Part shown: piece by piece, positions 50,924 to 59,080 of the stretch | Layout: every line of letters starts with the position of its first letter | Numbering within the stretch: position 1 is the stretch's first letter | Assembly (NCBI RefSeq): GCF_016863175.1 | Contig: NZ_BOOJ01000032.1 | Coordinates: forward strand, 62,001-126,000 | Length of the DNA stretch: 64,000 nt | Direction: 5' to 3' | From: Paraplanobispora siamensis | GTDB lineage: Bacteria > Actinomycetota > Actinomycetes > Streptosporangiales > Streptosporangiaceae | Notes under the pieces: model-generated | What the model was told of the DNA's origin: nothing | What the model saw: only the letters and a program-made list of their open reading frames with translations | Databases searched by the model: none | Made by a program: the position numbers and the translations under genes

Positions 50924-52560
50924 TTTTCCCCTCTGCCCGCCGCCACCGCGGCGGCGGTCTGTTCGATGTCCGCACAGGTCAGGCTCCGGCCGTCCAGGTC
51001 CACGCGGTAACCGTCGCCGGTCGCGACCACCTCCACGACCCGCCCCCTGGGGCGACCGCAGCGCCGCTCGCAGCCCGCCCAGTGCACCGGGAGCGTACCG
51101 CCCCCGGCCCCGGCCGTGTCCCGGCCCTCGCCCGCGGACCACTCCCCACGCCCGGACGGGGACTGCTCCCCGTTCCCGGAGGGGGCCTGTCCCTCGCTCC
51201 CGGGCGAGGGCTTCTCCCCGCGTCCAGAAGGGAGCGGCTCCCCGTTCCCGGGCGAGAGGGGCCCCTCGGGGGCGGAGCCGGAGGCGACGATGGCCGCGAT
51301 GGCAGAGGCCGCGTCGGCCTGGACGTCGGCCAGGGACTTGGCGCAGCCCGGCCGGCCGGCGCAGGCGCTCACCCCTTCCCACGGGGATCCGGGGCCGGTC
51401 ACCAGCCCGGCGCCGGAGAGCCCGGCGATCGCGGCCTCGGCCTCGGGACGGGTCAGGCCGGGCAGCACGACGCCCCGCCACGGCGTGAGCCGTACCTCGC
51501 CCGAGGCGGCGACGTCGGCGAGCACCTCCGCCTGGGCCGAGGTCAGCCGCCCGAGCGGCACCGTCACCCCGAGAGCGACGCGGCCGTCCCGGCCGGGAAC
51601 GATCCCCGCGGGCCCCCGTACGGCGGGCCGGAGCCGTACCGGCTCCCCGGAGCGGAGGCCGAGGGCGGCGCGGACGCGGGCCGTCACCGCGGCGGGGCCA
51701 CCGGGCAACTCCTTGATCCGCCAGGCGGTGATCCCCCGGGCGGCCAGGGGCTCCAGCTCCGCCAGGAACGCCTCGGCGACGGCGAGCAGGGCCTGCACCG
51801 CGGCGTCCATGGGCACGCGCAGGCCGCTGTCGGCGCCCGCGACGATCAGCGCGGCCTCCTCCGTGCCGACCGGCAGCAGCCCGGCGTCGGCCCCGAGCCC
51901 GGCGACGTCGCCCCGCCCGTCGTCCAGGGCGAACAGGAACCGCCCGGGGAGGGCCGCCAGGGCGGGACGGGCGCACAGCATCCGGTCCAGTTCGGCGGCC
52001 GGCGGGCCGACGTCCACCGCACTCGACCCGTCGCAGCCGGTCAGCGGGGAGGCCAGGATGTTGCGGACCTTCTCGTGGGTGGGAGAGGGCAGCAGCCCCG
52101 CCCGCGCCATCCGGTCCGCGAAACCGGACACCGTCCTGGACCCGGATGCCTGCCCCGAGGCGATCGCGACCGTCCTCGGCTCCGCCTCGGCGCCGGGGAA
52201 GACTCCCGCCGGTGCGGACGTGCGGGCCCCGGGCGCCGTCGTGCTTTCGGGGCCCGCCTGATCCGCGGAACCGGGCGTCGCCGCGCTTTCCGTCCCCGTT
52301 CCCGTTCCGCTCCCGGATTTCGTGTCTGCTCCGGCGCCGGTCCGGAGACCGCGCACCTGGACGTTGGCGCGCGAGGTCAGCTCGATGACGCCGGTGCCGT
52401 GCTCGGCGGCGGCGTGGGCGAGCTCGCGCAGCTGGGCGGCTGTCAGCCGGCCTCCGGGAACCCGGATCCGCGCCAGCCCGCCGTCGGCGGCGCTGTGCAT
52501 CTGAAGGGCCCCGGGACACGCGTCGAGGCGCGATCGTCCGGAGAAGTCGGGAATGACCAC
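50920..52560 (-). CDS. cobG: Precorrin-3B synthase with low-complexity insertions
   Basis: A 546-aa sulfite-reductase-like iron-sulfur monooxygenase that makes precorrin-3B with O2. The core is recognisable ([53 protein letters not shown]). The cluster cysteines lie in [17 protein letters not shown] and GCERRCGRP. Two insertions interrupt it: about residues 74-144 (Gly/Thr/Ser-rich, containing the 100-nt repeat shared with cobN) and about 70 residues of Ser-Gly-Asn-Gly-Glu-like units between the two Cys pairs. GTG at 52560 has no ribosome site; the leader runs into the riboswitch region on the other strand. Confidence 0.9.
   Translation of the reverse strand: MVIPDFSGRSRLDACPGALQMHSAADGGLARIRVPGGRLTAAQLRELAHAAAEHGTGVIELTSRANVQVRGLRTGAGADTKSGSGTGTGTESAATPGSADQAGPESTTAPGARTSAPAGVFPGAEAEPRTVAIASGQASGSRTVSGFADRMARAGLLPSPTHEKVRNILASPLTGCDGSSAVDVGPPAAELDRMLCARPALAALPGRFLFALDDGRGDVAGLGADAGLLPVGTEEAALIVAGADSGLRVPMDAAVQALLAVAEAFLAELEPLAARGITAWRIKELPGGPAAVTARVRAALGLRSGEPVRLRPAVRGPAGIVPGRDGRVALGVTVPLGRLTSAQAEVLADVAASGEVRLTPWRGVVLPGLTRPEAEAAIAGLSGAGLVTGPGSPWEGVSACAGRPGCAKSLADVQADAASAIAAIVASGSAPEGPLSPGNGEPLPSGRGEKPSPGSEGQAPSGNGEQSPSGRGEWSAGEGRDTAGAGGGTLPVHWAGCERRCGRPRGRVVEVVATGDGYRVDLDGRSLTCADIEQTAAAVAAGRGEK
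52138..52237 (-). repeat. 100-nt segment shared with cobN (copy in cobG)
   Basis: Aligned without gaps to 55202-55301 it agrees at about 78 of 100 positions by eye, with an invariant core CTCGGCTCCGCCTCGG. Within cobG it lies antisense to the coding strand, inside the first insertion. Read on the plus strand it would encode [17 protein letters not shown], like the CobN protein at the other copy. Confidence 0.7.
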
Positions 52561-53009
52561 GCAGAGGATGCTAACGCCAGTTTCCTGCGGAGATCGGACT
52601 GCCGTAGTCTCGTCGTCAGCGATGGCAGAGGGAGGAAGCCGGTGTGAATCCGGCGCGGTCCCGCCACTGTGACCGGGGAGCGAACCCCGCTCGTGCCACT
52701 GTCCGAAGACGGATGGGAAGGCCGGGGGGAGCGGCGATCCGGGAGCCAGGAGACTCCGGCCGTCGTGTCCGACGACGACCCGGGGCGAGGACCCCGAGGG
52801 AGGAAGCCCCCGTGTGCCCTTCGCCATGCCCCCGCCGCCCCGCGACGCCGCGGGGCCGTACCGCACGGGGCACCCCATCGCCCCGCCCCGCCGCCCGTCC
52901 GGCCTCGCACTCCGCCCCCCCGGCCGGGACGTCCGGCCTTGCACCCTTCCCTCCGGCCGGGGCGTACGGCCCGGTCCGCCGTCGCCGTGAACTCCCAGGG
53001 ACGTGACGC
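52561..53009 (+). other. 449-bp leader between cobG and cobN
   Basis: Contains the riboswitch and then about 240 bases of GC-rich leader with a hairpin CCCCGCG/CGCGGGG (52838-52855) that could be the expression platform or terminator. The cobG promoter must also lie within it, on the opposite strand. No protein gene is evident. Confidence 0.6.
52600..52770 (+). ncRNA. Cobalamin riboswitch
   Basis: The conserved elements occur in order on the plus strand: GGGAGGAAGCCGGTGTGAAT (52630-52649), GCGGTCCCGCCACTGTGACC, GCCACTGTCC, and the B12 box GCCAGGAGACT at 52744-52754, followed by CCGGCC. It precedes cobN by about 240 bases. AdoCbl-type riboswitches turn genes off when cobalamin is plentiful. 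Ends are approximate. Confidence 0.92.
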
Positions 53010-56000
53010 ATGATCCTGCTGCTGTCGACCTCCGACACCGACCTGCTCAGCGCCCGCGCCAGCGGGGCCGGTTACCGGCTGGGCAACCCCGCCCGGCTCT
53101 CCGCCGACGACCTTCCGCCCCTGCTGGAGGACGTCGAGCTGGTCGTGGTCCGGCTGCTGGGCGGCCGCCGGGCCTGGGAGGAGGGGCTGGACGCCCTGCT
53201 CGCCGGGCCACGGCCGGTGGTCGTGCTCGGCGGTGAGCAGATGCCCGACGCCGAGCTGATGGAGCTGTCCACGGTGCCCGGCGGTGTCTGTTCCGAGGCG
53301 CACGCCTACCTCGCCCACGGCGGCCCGGCCAACCTCGCCGAGCTCCACCGGTTCCTGTCCGACACCGTGCTGCTGACCGGCCACGGCTTCGCCGCCCCCG
53401 CGCCCACCCCCTCGTGGGGCGTGCTGGAGCGCGAGGCGCGCCGTACGGAGGGGCCGGTCGTCGGCGTCCTGTACTACCGGGCCCACCACGTCGCCGGGAA
53501 CACCGCGTTCGTCGAGACCCTGTGCTCGGCGATCGAGGACGCGGGCGGGCGCGCGCTGCCGGTCCACTGCGCCTCCCTGCGCACGGCGGAGCCGGAGCTG
53601 CTGGAGACCCTGCGGCAGGCCGACGCCCTCGTGGTGACGGTGCTCGCGGCCGGGGGCACCCGCCCGGCGACCGCGTCGGCGGGCGGCGACGACGAGGCGT
53701 GGGACGTCGGGGCGCTGGCCGAGCTGGACGTGCCGATCCTGCAGGGCCTGTGCCTGACCAGCAGCCGCGCCGTGTGGGAGGCCAACGACGACGGCCTATC
53801 CCCGCTGGACGCCGCCACCCAGGTCGCGATCCCCGAGTTCGACGGCCGGATCATCACGGTGCCGTTCTCGTTCAAGGAGATCGACGCCGACGGGCTCACC
53901 GTCTACGCGGCCGACCCCGAGCGGGCCGCGCGGGTGGCCGGGATCGCGGTACGGCACGCCGTGCTGCGGCACGTCCCCGCGGCCGAGCGGCGGATCGTGC
54001 TGATGCTGTCGGCCTACCCCACCAAGCACTCGCGGGTCGGCAACGCCGTCGGCCTGGACACACCCGCGAGCCTGGTCAGGCTGCTGGCCGCGATGCGCGA
54101 GCACGGCTACGACATCGGCGCCGAGGACGAGCTGCCGGGCGTGACCGCGCAGGACGGCGACGCGCTGATCCACGCGCTGATCGCCGCGGGCGGGCAGGAC
54201 CAGGAGTGGCTCACCGAGGAGCAGCTGGCCGCCAACCCGGTGCGCATCGCGGCGCGCGACTACGCCGCGTGGTACGGCACGCTCCCGCAGGACCTGAGGG
54301 AGGGGATCGAGCGGCACTGGGGCCCGCCGCCCGGCGAGCTGTTCGTGGACCGCTCGCGCGATCCCGGGGGCGAGATCGTGCTGGCGGCGCTGCGGGCCGG
54401 CAACGTCGTGGTGATGGTCCAGCCGCCGCGCGGCTTCGGCGAGAACCCGATCGCCATCTACCACGACCCCGACCTGCCGCCGAGCCACCACTATCTGGCC
54501 GCCTACCGCTGGCTGGCCGACGGGTTCGGCGCGCACGCCGTGGTGCACGTCGGCAAGCACGGCAACCTGGAGTGGCTGCCCGGCAAGTCCGCCGGCATGT
54601 CCGCCTCCTGCGGCCCGGACGCCGCGCTCGGCGACCTGCCGCTGATCTATCCGTTCCTGGTCAACGACCCGGGCGAGGGCACCCAGGCCAAGCGCCGCGC
54701 GCACGCCACGCTGGTGGACCACCTGGTCCCGCCGATGGCCCGCGCCGACACCTACGGGGACATGGCCCGGCTGGAGCAGCTCCTCGACGAGCACGCCTCC
54801 ATCGCCGCCATGGACCCCGCCAAGCTCCCCGCGATCCGCGCCCAGATCTGGACCCTGATCCAGGCGGCCAGGCTCGACCACGACCTCGGCGTCGAGGACC
54901 GCCCCCACGAGGCCGAGTTCGACGACTTCCTGCTGCACCTGGACGGCTGGCTCTGCGAGGTCAAGGACGTCCAGATCCGCGACGGCCTGCACGTCCTCGG
55001 CGCGGCCCCGGAGGGCGGGACCCGCGTCGACCTGGTCCTCGCCATGCTCAGGGCCCGCCAGATGTGGGCCGGCGCCCAGGCGCTCCCCGGCCTGCGCGAG
55101 GCCCTCGGTCTGACCGAGGACGGTACGGCGGGCCGTACCGGAACCGACGAGGCCGAGACGCTGGCCCGCTCCCTCGTCGAGGCCATGGAGGCACACGCCT
55201 GGGACCCGGAAGCCGCCTCCGAGGTGACCGCGACCATCCTCGGCTCCGCCTCGGGTCGGGGTGAGGCGTCTGCCGGTGCGCAGGTACACGCCCCGGACGC
55301 CACCGGTGACGTCACTCCGACCTCGGACGGTTCCGCCTCCTACCTGGACGGTGTCGCCGCGATCTCGGACGGCTCCGACTCCCGCTCGGAGGGCGTCGCC
55401 GTGGTCTCGGACGGATCCACTCCGGATTCGCAGGCCGCTCCGGCTTCGGAGGACTCCGCCGGGCCTGGGGCGCAGCCGGGGTCCGGGGCGGAGCCGAGGT
55501 CCGGGGCGGAGCCGAGGTCTGGGGCGCAGCCGGGGTCCGGGGCGGAGCCGAGGGGGAGCGCGCCGGCGGGGCGGGAGCAGGTGGAGCGGATCCTGCGGTT
55601 CGCCGCCACCGAGATCGTGCCGCGGCTGGCGCGGACCACGGATGAGATCGGGGCGATCCTGCACGCGCTCGACGGTGGGTACGTGCCCGCGGGGCCGAGC
55701 GGTTCCCCGCTGCGCGGGCTGATCAACGTGCTGCCGACCGGGCGGAACTTCTACTCGGTCGACCCCAAGGCCGTGCCGAGCAGGCTGGCCTGGGAGACCG
55801 GGCAGGCCATGGCGGACTCGCTGCTGGAGCGCTACCGGGCCGACACGGGGGAGTGGCCCCGGTCCGTCGGGCTGTCGGTCTGGGGGACCAGCGCCATGCG
55901 CACCGCGGGTGACGACGTGGCCGAGGTGCTGGCGCTGCTCGGGGTCAGGCCCGTCTGGGACGAGGCCTCGCGGCGGGTGACCGGCCTGGACCCGATCCCG

Positions 56001-56918
56001 CTCGACGAGCTCGGCCGTCCCCGCATCGACGTCACGGTCCGCATCAGCGGGTTCTTCCGGGACGCGTTCCCGCACGTGGTGGCCATGCTCGACGACGCCG
56101 TACGGCTGGCCGCGGGCCTGGAGGAGCCCGAGGAGGACAACTACGTCCGGGCCCACGTGCTGGCCGACGCCGACCGGGGCGACCGGGCGGCCTTCCGGAT
56201 CTTCGGGTCCCGTCCCGGGGCCTACGGCGCCGGTCTACTGCCGCTCATCGACAGCCGCAACTGGCGCGACGACGCCGACCTCGCCGAGGTCTACGCCGTC
56301 TGGGGCGGCTTCGCCTACGGCCGGGGCGTCGACGGCGTCGCGGCGCGCGAGGACATGGAGACGGCCTACCGGCGCATCGCGGTGGCGGCCAAGAACGTCG
56401 ACACGCGCGAGCACGACATCGCCGACTCCGACGACTACTTCCAGTACCACGGCGGCATGGTCGCCACCGTGCGCGCCCTCACCGGCCGGGCCCCGGCCGC
56501 CTACATCGGCGACAGCACCCGTCCCGACGCCGTGCGCACCCGTACCCTCTCGGAGGAGACCTCCCGGATCTTCCGCGCCCGGGTGGTGAACCCGCGCTGG
56601 CTGGCCGCCATGCGCCGGCACGGCTACAAGGGCGCCTTCGAGCTGGCCGCCACCGTCGACTACCTGTTCGGCTACGACGCCACCACGGGCGTCGTCGCCG
56701 GGTGGATGTACGACAAGCTCGCCGAGACCTACGTCCTGGACCCGGAGAACCAGGCCTTCCTGGCCGAGTCCAACCCGTGGGCGCTGCACGGCATCGCCGA
56801 GCGCCTGCTGGAGGCCGCCGACCGGGGGATGTGGGAGCACCCCGATCCGGAGATCCTCGCCGGTCTGCAGGAGGTCTATCTCAAGGCCGAGGGGGATCTG
56901 GAGGACGGTCGGGGATGA
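53010..56918 (+). CDS. cobN: Cobaltochelatase subunit CobN
   Basis: A 1302-aa large subunit of the ATP-dependent aerobic cobalt chelatase. The CobN/magnesium-chelatase H domain is clear: HVGKHGNLEWLPGKSAGMSA, YPFLVNDPGEGTQAKRRAHA, GLINVLPTGRNFYSVDPKAV, SVGLSVWGTSAMRTAGDDV. A low-complexity insertion of about 120 residues (about 735-850) separates WDPEAASEVTATILG from REQVERILRFAATEI; it includes the 100-nt repeat shared with cobG and an 18-bp repeat array. The riboswitch upstream should repress it by cobalamin. The AAA+ subunits that complete the chelatase are not in the window. Confidence 0.95.
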   Translation: MILLLSTSDTDLLSARASGAGYRLGNPARLSADDLPPLLEDVELVVVRLLGGRRAWEEGLDALLAGPRPVVVLGGEQMPDAELMELSTVPGGVCSEAHAYLAHGGPANLAELHRFLSDTVLLTGHGFAAPAPTPSWGVLEREARRTEGPVVGVLYYRAHHVAGNTAFVETLCSAIEDAGGRALPVHCASLRTAEPELLETLRQADALVVTVLAAGGTRPATASAGGDDEAWDVGALAELDVPILQGLCLTSSRAVWEANDDGLSPLDAATQVAIPEFDGRIITVPFSFKEIDADGLTVYAADPERAARVAGIAVRHAVLRHVPAAERRIVLMLSAYPTKHSRVGNAVGLDTPASLVRLLAAMREHGYDIGAEDELPGVTAQDGDALIHALIAAGGQDQEWLTEEQLAANPVRIAARDYAAWYGTLPQDLREGIERHWGPPPGELFVDRSRDPGGEIVLAALRAGNVVVMVQPPRGFGENPIAIYHDPDLPPSHHYLAAYRWLADGFGAHAVVHVGKHGNLEWLPGKSAGMSASCGPDAALGDLPLIYPFLVNDPGEGTQAKRRAHATLVDHLVPPMARADTYGDMARLEQLLDEHASIAAMDPAKLPAIRAQIWTLIQAARLDHDLGVEDRPHEAEFDDFLLHLDGWLCEVKDVQIRDGLHVLGAAPEGGTRVDLVLAMLRARQMWAGAQALPGLREALGLTEDGTAGRTGTDEAETLARSLVEAMEAHAWDPEAASEVTATILGSASGRGEASAGAQVHAPDATGDVTPTSDGSASYLDGVAAISDGSDSRSEGVAVVSDGSTPDSQAAPASEDSAGPGAQPGSGAEPRSGAEPRSGAQPGSGAEPRGSAPAGREQVERILRFAATEIVPRLARTTDEIGAILHALDGGYVPAGPSGSPLRGLINVLPTGRNFYSVDPKAVPSRLAWETGQAMADSLLERYRADTGEWPRSVGLSVWGTSAMRTAGDDVAEVLALLGVRPVWDEASRRVTGLDPIPLDELGRPRIDVTVRISGFFRDAFPHVVAMLDDAVRLAAGLEEPEEDNYVRAHVLADADRGDRAAFRIFGSRPGAYGAGLLPLIDSRNWRDDADLAEVYAVWGGFAYGRGVDGVAAREDMETAYRRIAVAAKNVDTREHDIADSDDYFQYHGGMVATVRALTGRAPAAYIGDSTRPDAVRTRTLSEETSRIFRARVVNPRWLAAMRRHGYKGAFELAATVDYLFGYDATTGVVAGWMYDKLAETYVLDPENQAFLAESNPWALHGIAERLLEAADRGMWEHPDPEILAGLQEVYLKAEGDLEDGRG
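55202..55301 (+). repeat. 100-nt segment shared with cobG (copy in cobN)
   Basis: About 78% identical, ungapped, to 52138-52237. Here it is in the coding sense and begins at WDPEAAS, which resembles native CobN sequence, then runs into the low-complexity insertion. This copy is therefore more likely the original. Confidence 0.7.
55466..55555 (+). repeat. Five 18-bp tandem repeats in cobN
   Basis: Units of the form [CT]GGGGCG[GC]AGCCG[AG]GGTC run in tandem and encode repeated GSGAEPR/GAQPGS residues in the insertion. They do not shift the frame. Confidence 0.85.
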
Positions 56919-56924
56919 TCCGGG

Positions 56925-56950
56925 CCGGGGATCGGGACGCCGGTCCCCGG
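56925..56950. terminator. Hairpin between convergent cobN and membrane-protein gene
   Basis: CCGGGGATC and GGTCCCCGG pair with one T-G wobble across an 8-base loop, in the 34-bp gap between the two stop codons. Confidence 0.5.
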
Positions 56951-56952
56951 CT

Positions 56953-57429
56953 TCAGTCTGGGCCCCGGTGGAACCCCGCCCGGATGGCCGCCTGCTCTGT
57001 GCGGAACAGATGGGTGGCGCTCAGCGGGTCGACGGAGTAGCCCCGCTGCCCGGCCACGCTGTAGGTGTAGCTCGCCGCGAACTTTGTCGCGACGACCGGC
57101 GGACGGCCGCAGACGACGAAGTACAGCGGCCACCTCGCCATGGGTGCCAGGAGCGGGGTGAAGGCGGTGACCGCGAGGACGGCGCCCACGGCGGCCAGCG
57201 CCTGGGCCGGTGCGGACAGGGTGGGGAACGGGCCGATCGTCCTCATCACGAGCAGGGCCGGCAGCGCGAGGAGGAACTCCAGCAGCAGGAAGATCCCGTA
57301 CGTGATACCGAAGGCCATGGAGTTGCGGAACCCGAAGAACGCGATCCACAGCAGGTAGCACAGCAGCGGGAAGATGAACAGGAACCCGGCCATCCATCCG
57401 GTCACCTGCCAGAACGACGCGGTGTGCAT
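56953..57429 (-). CDS. Four-TM hypothetical membrane protein
   Basis: A 158-aa protein with hydrophobic segments near residues 8-28, 32-52 (FFGFRNSMAFGITYGIFLLL), 48-64 and 80-96. A polar C-terminal part follows (ASYTYSVAGQRGYSVDPL, LFRTEQAAIRAGF) that looks like a cytoplasmic domain. AGGAGAC precedes the ATG. It is convergent to cobN and unrelated to it by sequence. Family not recognised. Confidence 0.68.
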   Translation of the reverse strand: MHTASFWQVTGWMAGFLFIFPLLCYLLWIAFFGFRNSMAFGITYGIFLLLEFLLALPALLVMRTIGPFPTLSAPAQALAAVGAVLAVTAFTPLLAPMARWPLYFVVCGRPPVVATKFAASYTYSVAGQRGYSVDPLSATHLFRTEQAAIRAGFHRGPD

Positions 57430-57520
57430 GGTTGTCTCCTTCCGCCGTCCGGCAGACCGTACGGCGGGCGGGAGGCGGGCGCCTGAGTCGGATCACCTGG
57501 TCCGGCTGCTCATCCGCGCT

Positions 57521-57590
57521 CGGGATCCGTGCCGTTCGTCCGCGTCCAGGACCTTCGGGATCCGTTCCGTTCGTCCGCGTTCAGAACCCT
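57521..57590. repeat. 35-bp tandem duplication downstream of dctA
   Basis: Two adjacent copies beginning CGGGATCCGT and containing CCGTTCGTCCGCGT differ at a few positions; a decayed third piece follows. It lies in the 226-bp gap between two minus-strand genes. Nothing else is recognised in that gap. Confidence 0.7.
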
Positions 57591-57655
57591 GCCGTCCGTC
57601 CGGGTTCCGGGCCCGCGCCGCCCGGCCGGGGCCGGAACCGCGTGGGCGGCCCCCG

Positions 57656-58996
57656 TCATGACCGCGACGCCACGGGCTCCGGCTTCCCGGCCGGGGCGGA
57701 GGGCTCCTCGTCGATCAGGGTGTTCTCGTCGAACGGGGCGTCGCCGGACAGGACCTCGGCCGCGCGTTCGCGGTCGAACTCGCCGGTCCACGTGCCGACC
57801 AGGACGGTGGCGACCGCGTTGCCGGCGAAGTTGGTCAGCGCGCGGGCCTCGGACATGAAGCGGTCGATGCCGACGATGAGGCCGACGCCGTCGACGAGGT
57901 CGGGCCGGTGGGACTGCAGGCCGCCGGCGAGGGTCGCCAGGCCCGCCCCGGTGACCCCGGCCGCCCCCTTCGAAGCGATGATCATGAAGACGAGCAGGGA
58001 GATCTGCTCGGCCAGGGACAGCGGCGCGCCGGTGGCGCTGGCGATGAACAGGGTCGCCATCGTGAGGTAGATGGCGGTGCCGTCCAGGTTGAAGGAGTAG
58101 CCGGTCGGGACCGTGATGCCCACGACCGGGCGGCTGACCCCCAGGTGCTCCATCTTGGCGATCAGGCGCGGCAGCGCCGACTCCGAGGAGGAGGTGGACA
58201 GGATCAGCAGGAACTCGCGGCCCAGATAGCGCAGCAGGGACAGCAGGTTGACCCGGGCGACCAGCCAGAGCAGCGGGCCGAGCACGCCCAGCACGAACGC
58301 CAGGCAGGTGATGTAGAAGGCGATCATGATCGTGCCGAGGCTCTTGAGCGCGTCCACTCCGGTGGCGCCGACCACGGCCGCGATGGCGCCGAAGGCGCCC
58401 ACCGGGGCCGCCCACATGATCATGGCCAGGATGCGGAAGACGAGGCGCTCGATGTGGCGGATGCCGCGCAGGATCGGGGTGGCCTGCTCGCCCATGGCCT
58501 GCAGGGCGAACCCGGTGAGCAGGGCCACCAGGAGGGTCTGCAGAACCTGGCCCTCGGTGAAGGCCGACACCAGGGTGGTCGGGATGATCCCGAGCAGGAA
58601 GGTGACCGTGTCGCTCTCGCCGCCCTTGGCCGCCTCGGTCTTGGCGGCCTGGCGCAGCTCGTCGGTCAGGACCAGGCCCTGGCCGGGGTCGATCAGGTTG
58701 CCCACGACCAGGCCGATGGCCAGCGCGACCGTGGACATGGCGATGAAGTACCCGAGCGCCAGGCCGCCGACCCGGCCGACCTTCGCCGCCTGGGTGACCG
58801 AGCCGACGCCGAGCACGATGGTGCAGAAGATGATCGGGCTGATCATCATCTTGATGAGGTCGACGAAGGCCGTGCCGAGCGGTTTCAGAGCGATGCCCAC
58901 GTCGGGGGCCATGAGACCGACGACGATTCCGGCGACCACCGCGACGATCACCGCGATGTAGAGATATTTGGTCCTGTCCTGCCTGGTGGTGCTCAT
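57656..58996 (-). CDS. dctA: C4-dicarboxylate:cation symporter, DctA type
   Basis: A 446-aa DAACS-family transporter with about eight TM segments and re-entrant loops. Signature motifs: LSTSSSESALPRLIAKMEHLG (first hairpin loop), VPTGYSFNLDGTAIYLTMA and GIDRFMSEARALTNFAGN (substrate and cation site). It imports succinate, fumarate or malate, possibly aspartate/glutamate. It is divergent from a CitA/DcuS-type two-component system, which supports dicarboxylates. ATG at 58996. Confidence 0.93.
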   Translation of the reverse strand: MSTTRQDRTKYLYIAVIVAVVAGIVVGLMAPDVGIALKPLGTAFVDLIKMMISPIIFCTIVLGVGSVTQAAKVGRVGGLALGYFIAMSTVALAIGLVVGNLIDPGQGLVLTDELRQAAKTEAAKGGESDTVTFLLGIIPTTLVSAFTEGQVLQTLLVALLTGFALQAMGEQATPILRGIRHIERLVFRILAMIMWAAPVGAFGAIAAVVGATGVDALKSLGTIMIAFYITCLAFVLGVLGPLLWLVARVNLLSLLRYLGREFLLILSTSSSESALPRLIAKMEHLGVSRPVVGITVPTGYSFNLDGTAIYLTMATLFIASATGAPLSLAEQISLLVFMIIASKGAAGVTGAGLATLAGGLQSHRPDLVDGVGLIVGIDRFMSEARALTNFAGNAVATVLVGTWTGEFDRERAAEVLSGDAPFDENTLIDEEPSAPAGKPEPVASRS

Positions 58997-59047
58997 CAGG
59001 GCTCCCGCCTCGGTGATAATCCGTTCGAGCGACTATCTGCCCAGGCT

Positions 59048-59061
59048 GTGACCCTCGTCAC
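59048..59061. promoter_or_regulatory. Palindrome in the dctA / kinase gap
   Basis: GTGAC, four bases, GTCAC in the 84-bp divergent region. Candidate site for the CitB-type regulator at 60704. Short, so only suggestive. Confidence 0.35.
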
Positions 59062-59080
59062 TATTGCGTACATTTCGGTC

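Noticed and set aside
57908-59080. Plus-strand frame leading into the CitA-type kinase
   Set aside because: It is the antisense of dctA, His/Arg/Gln/Gly-rich and without domains; the kinase starts at about 59081.
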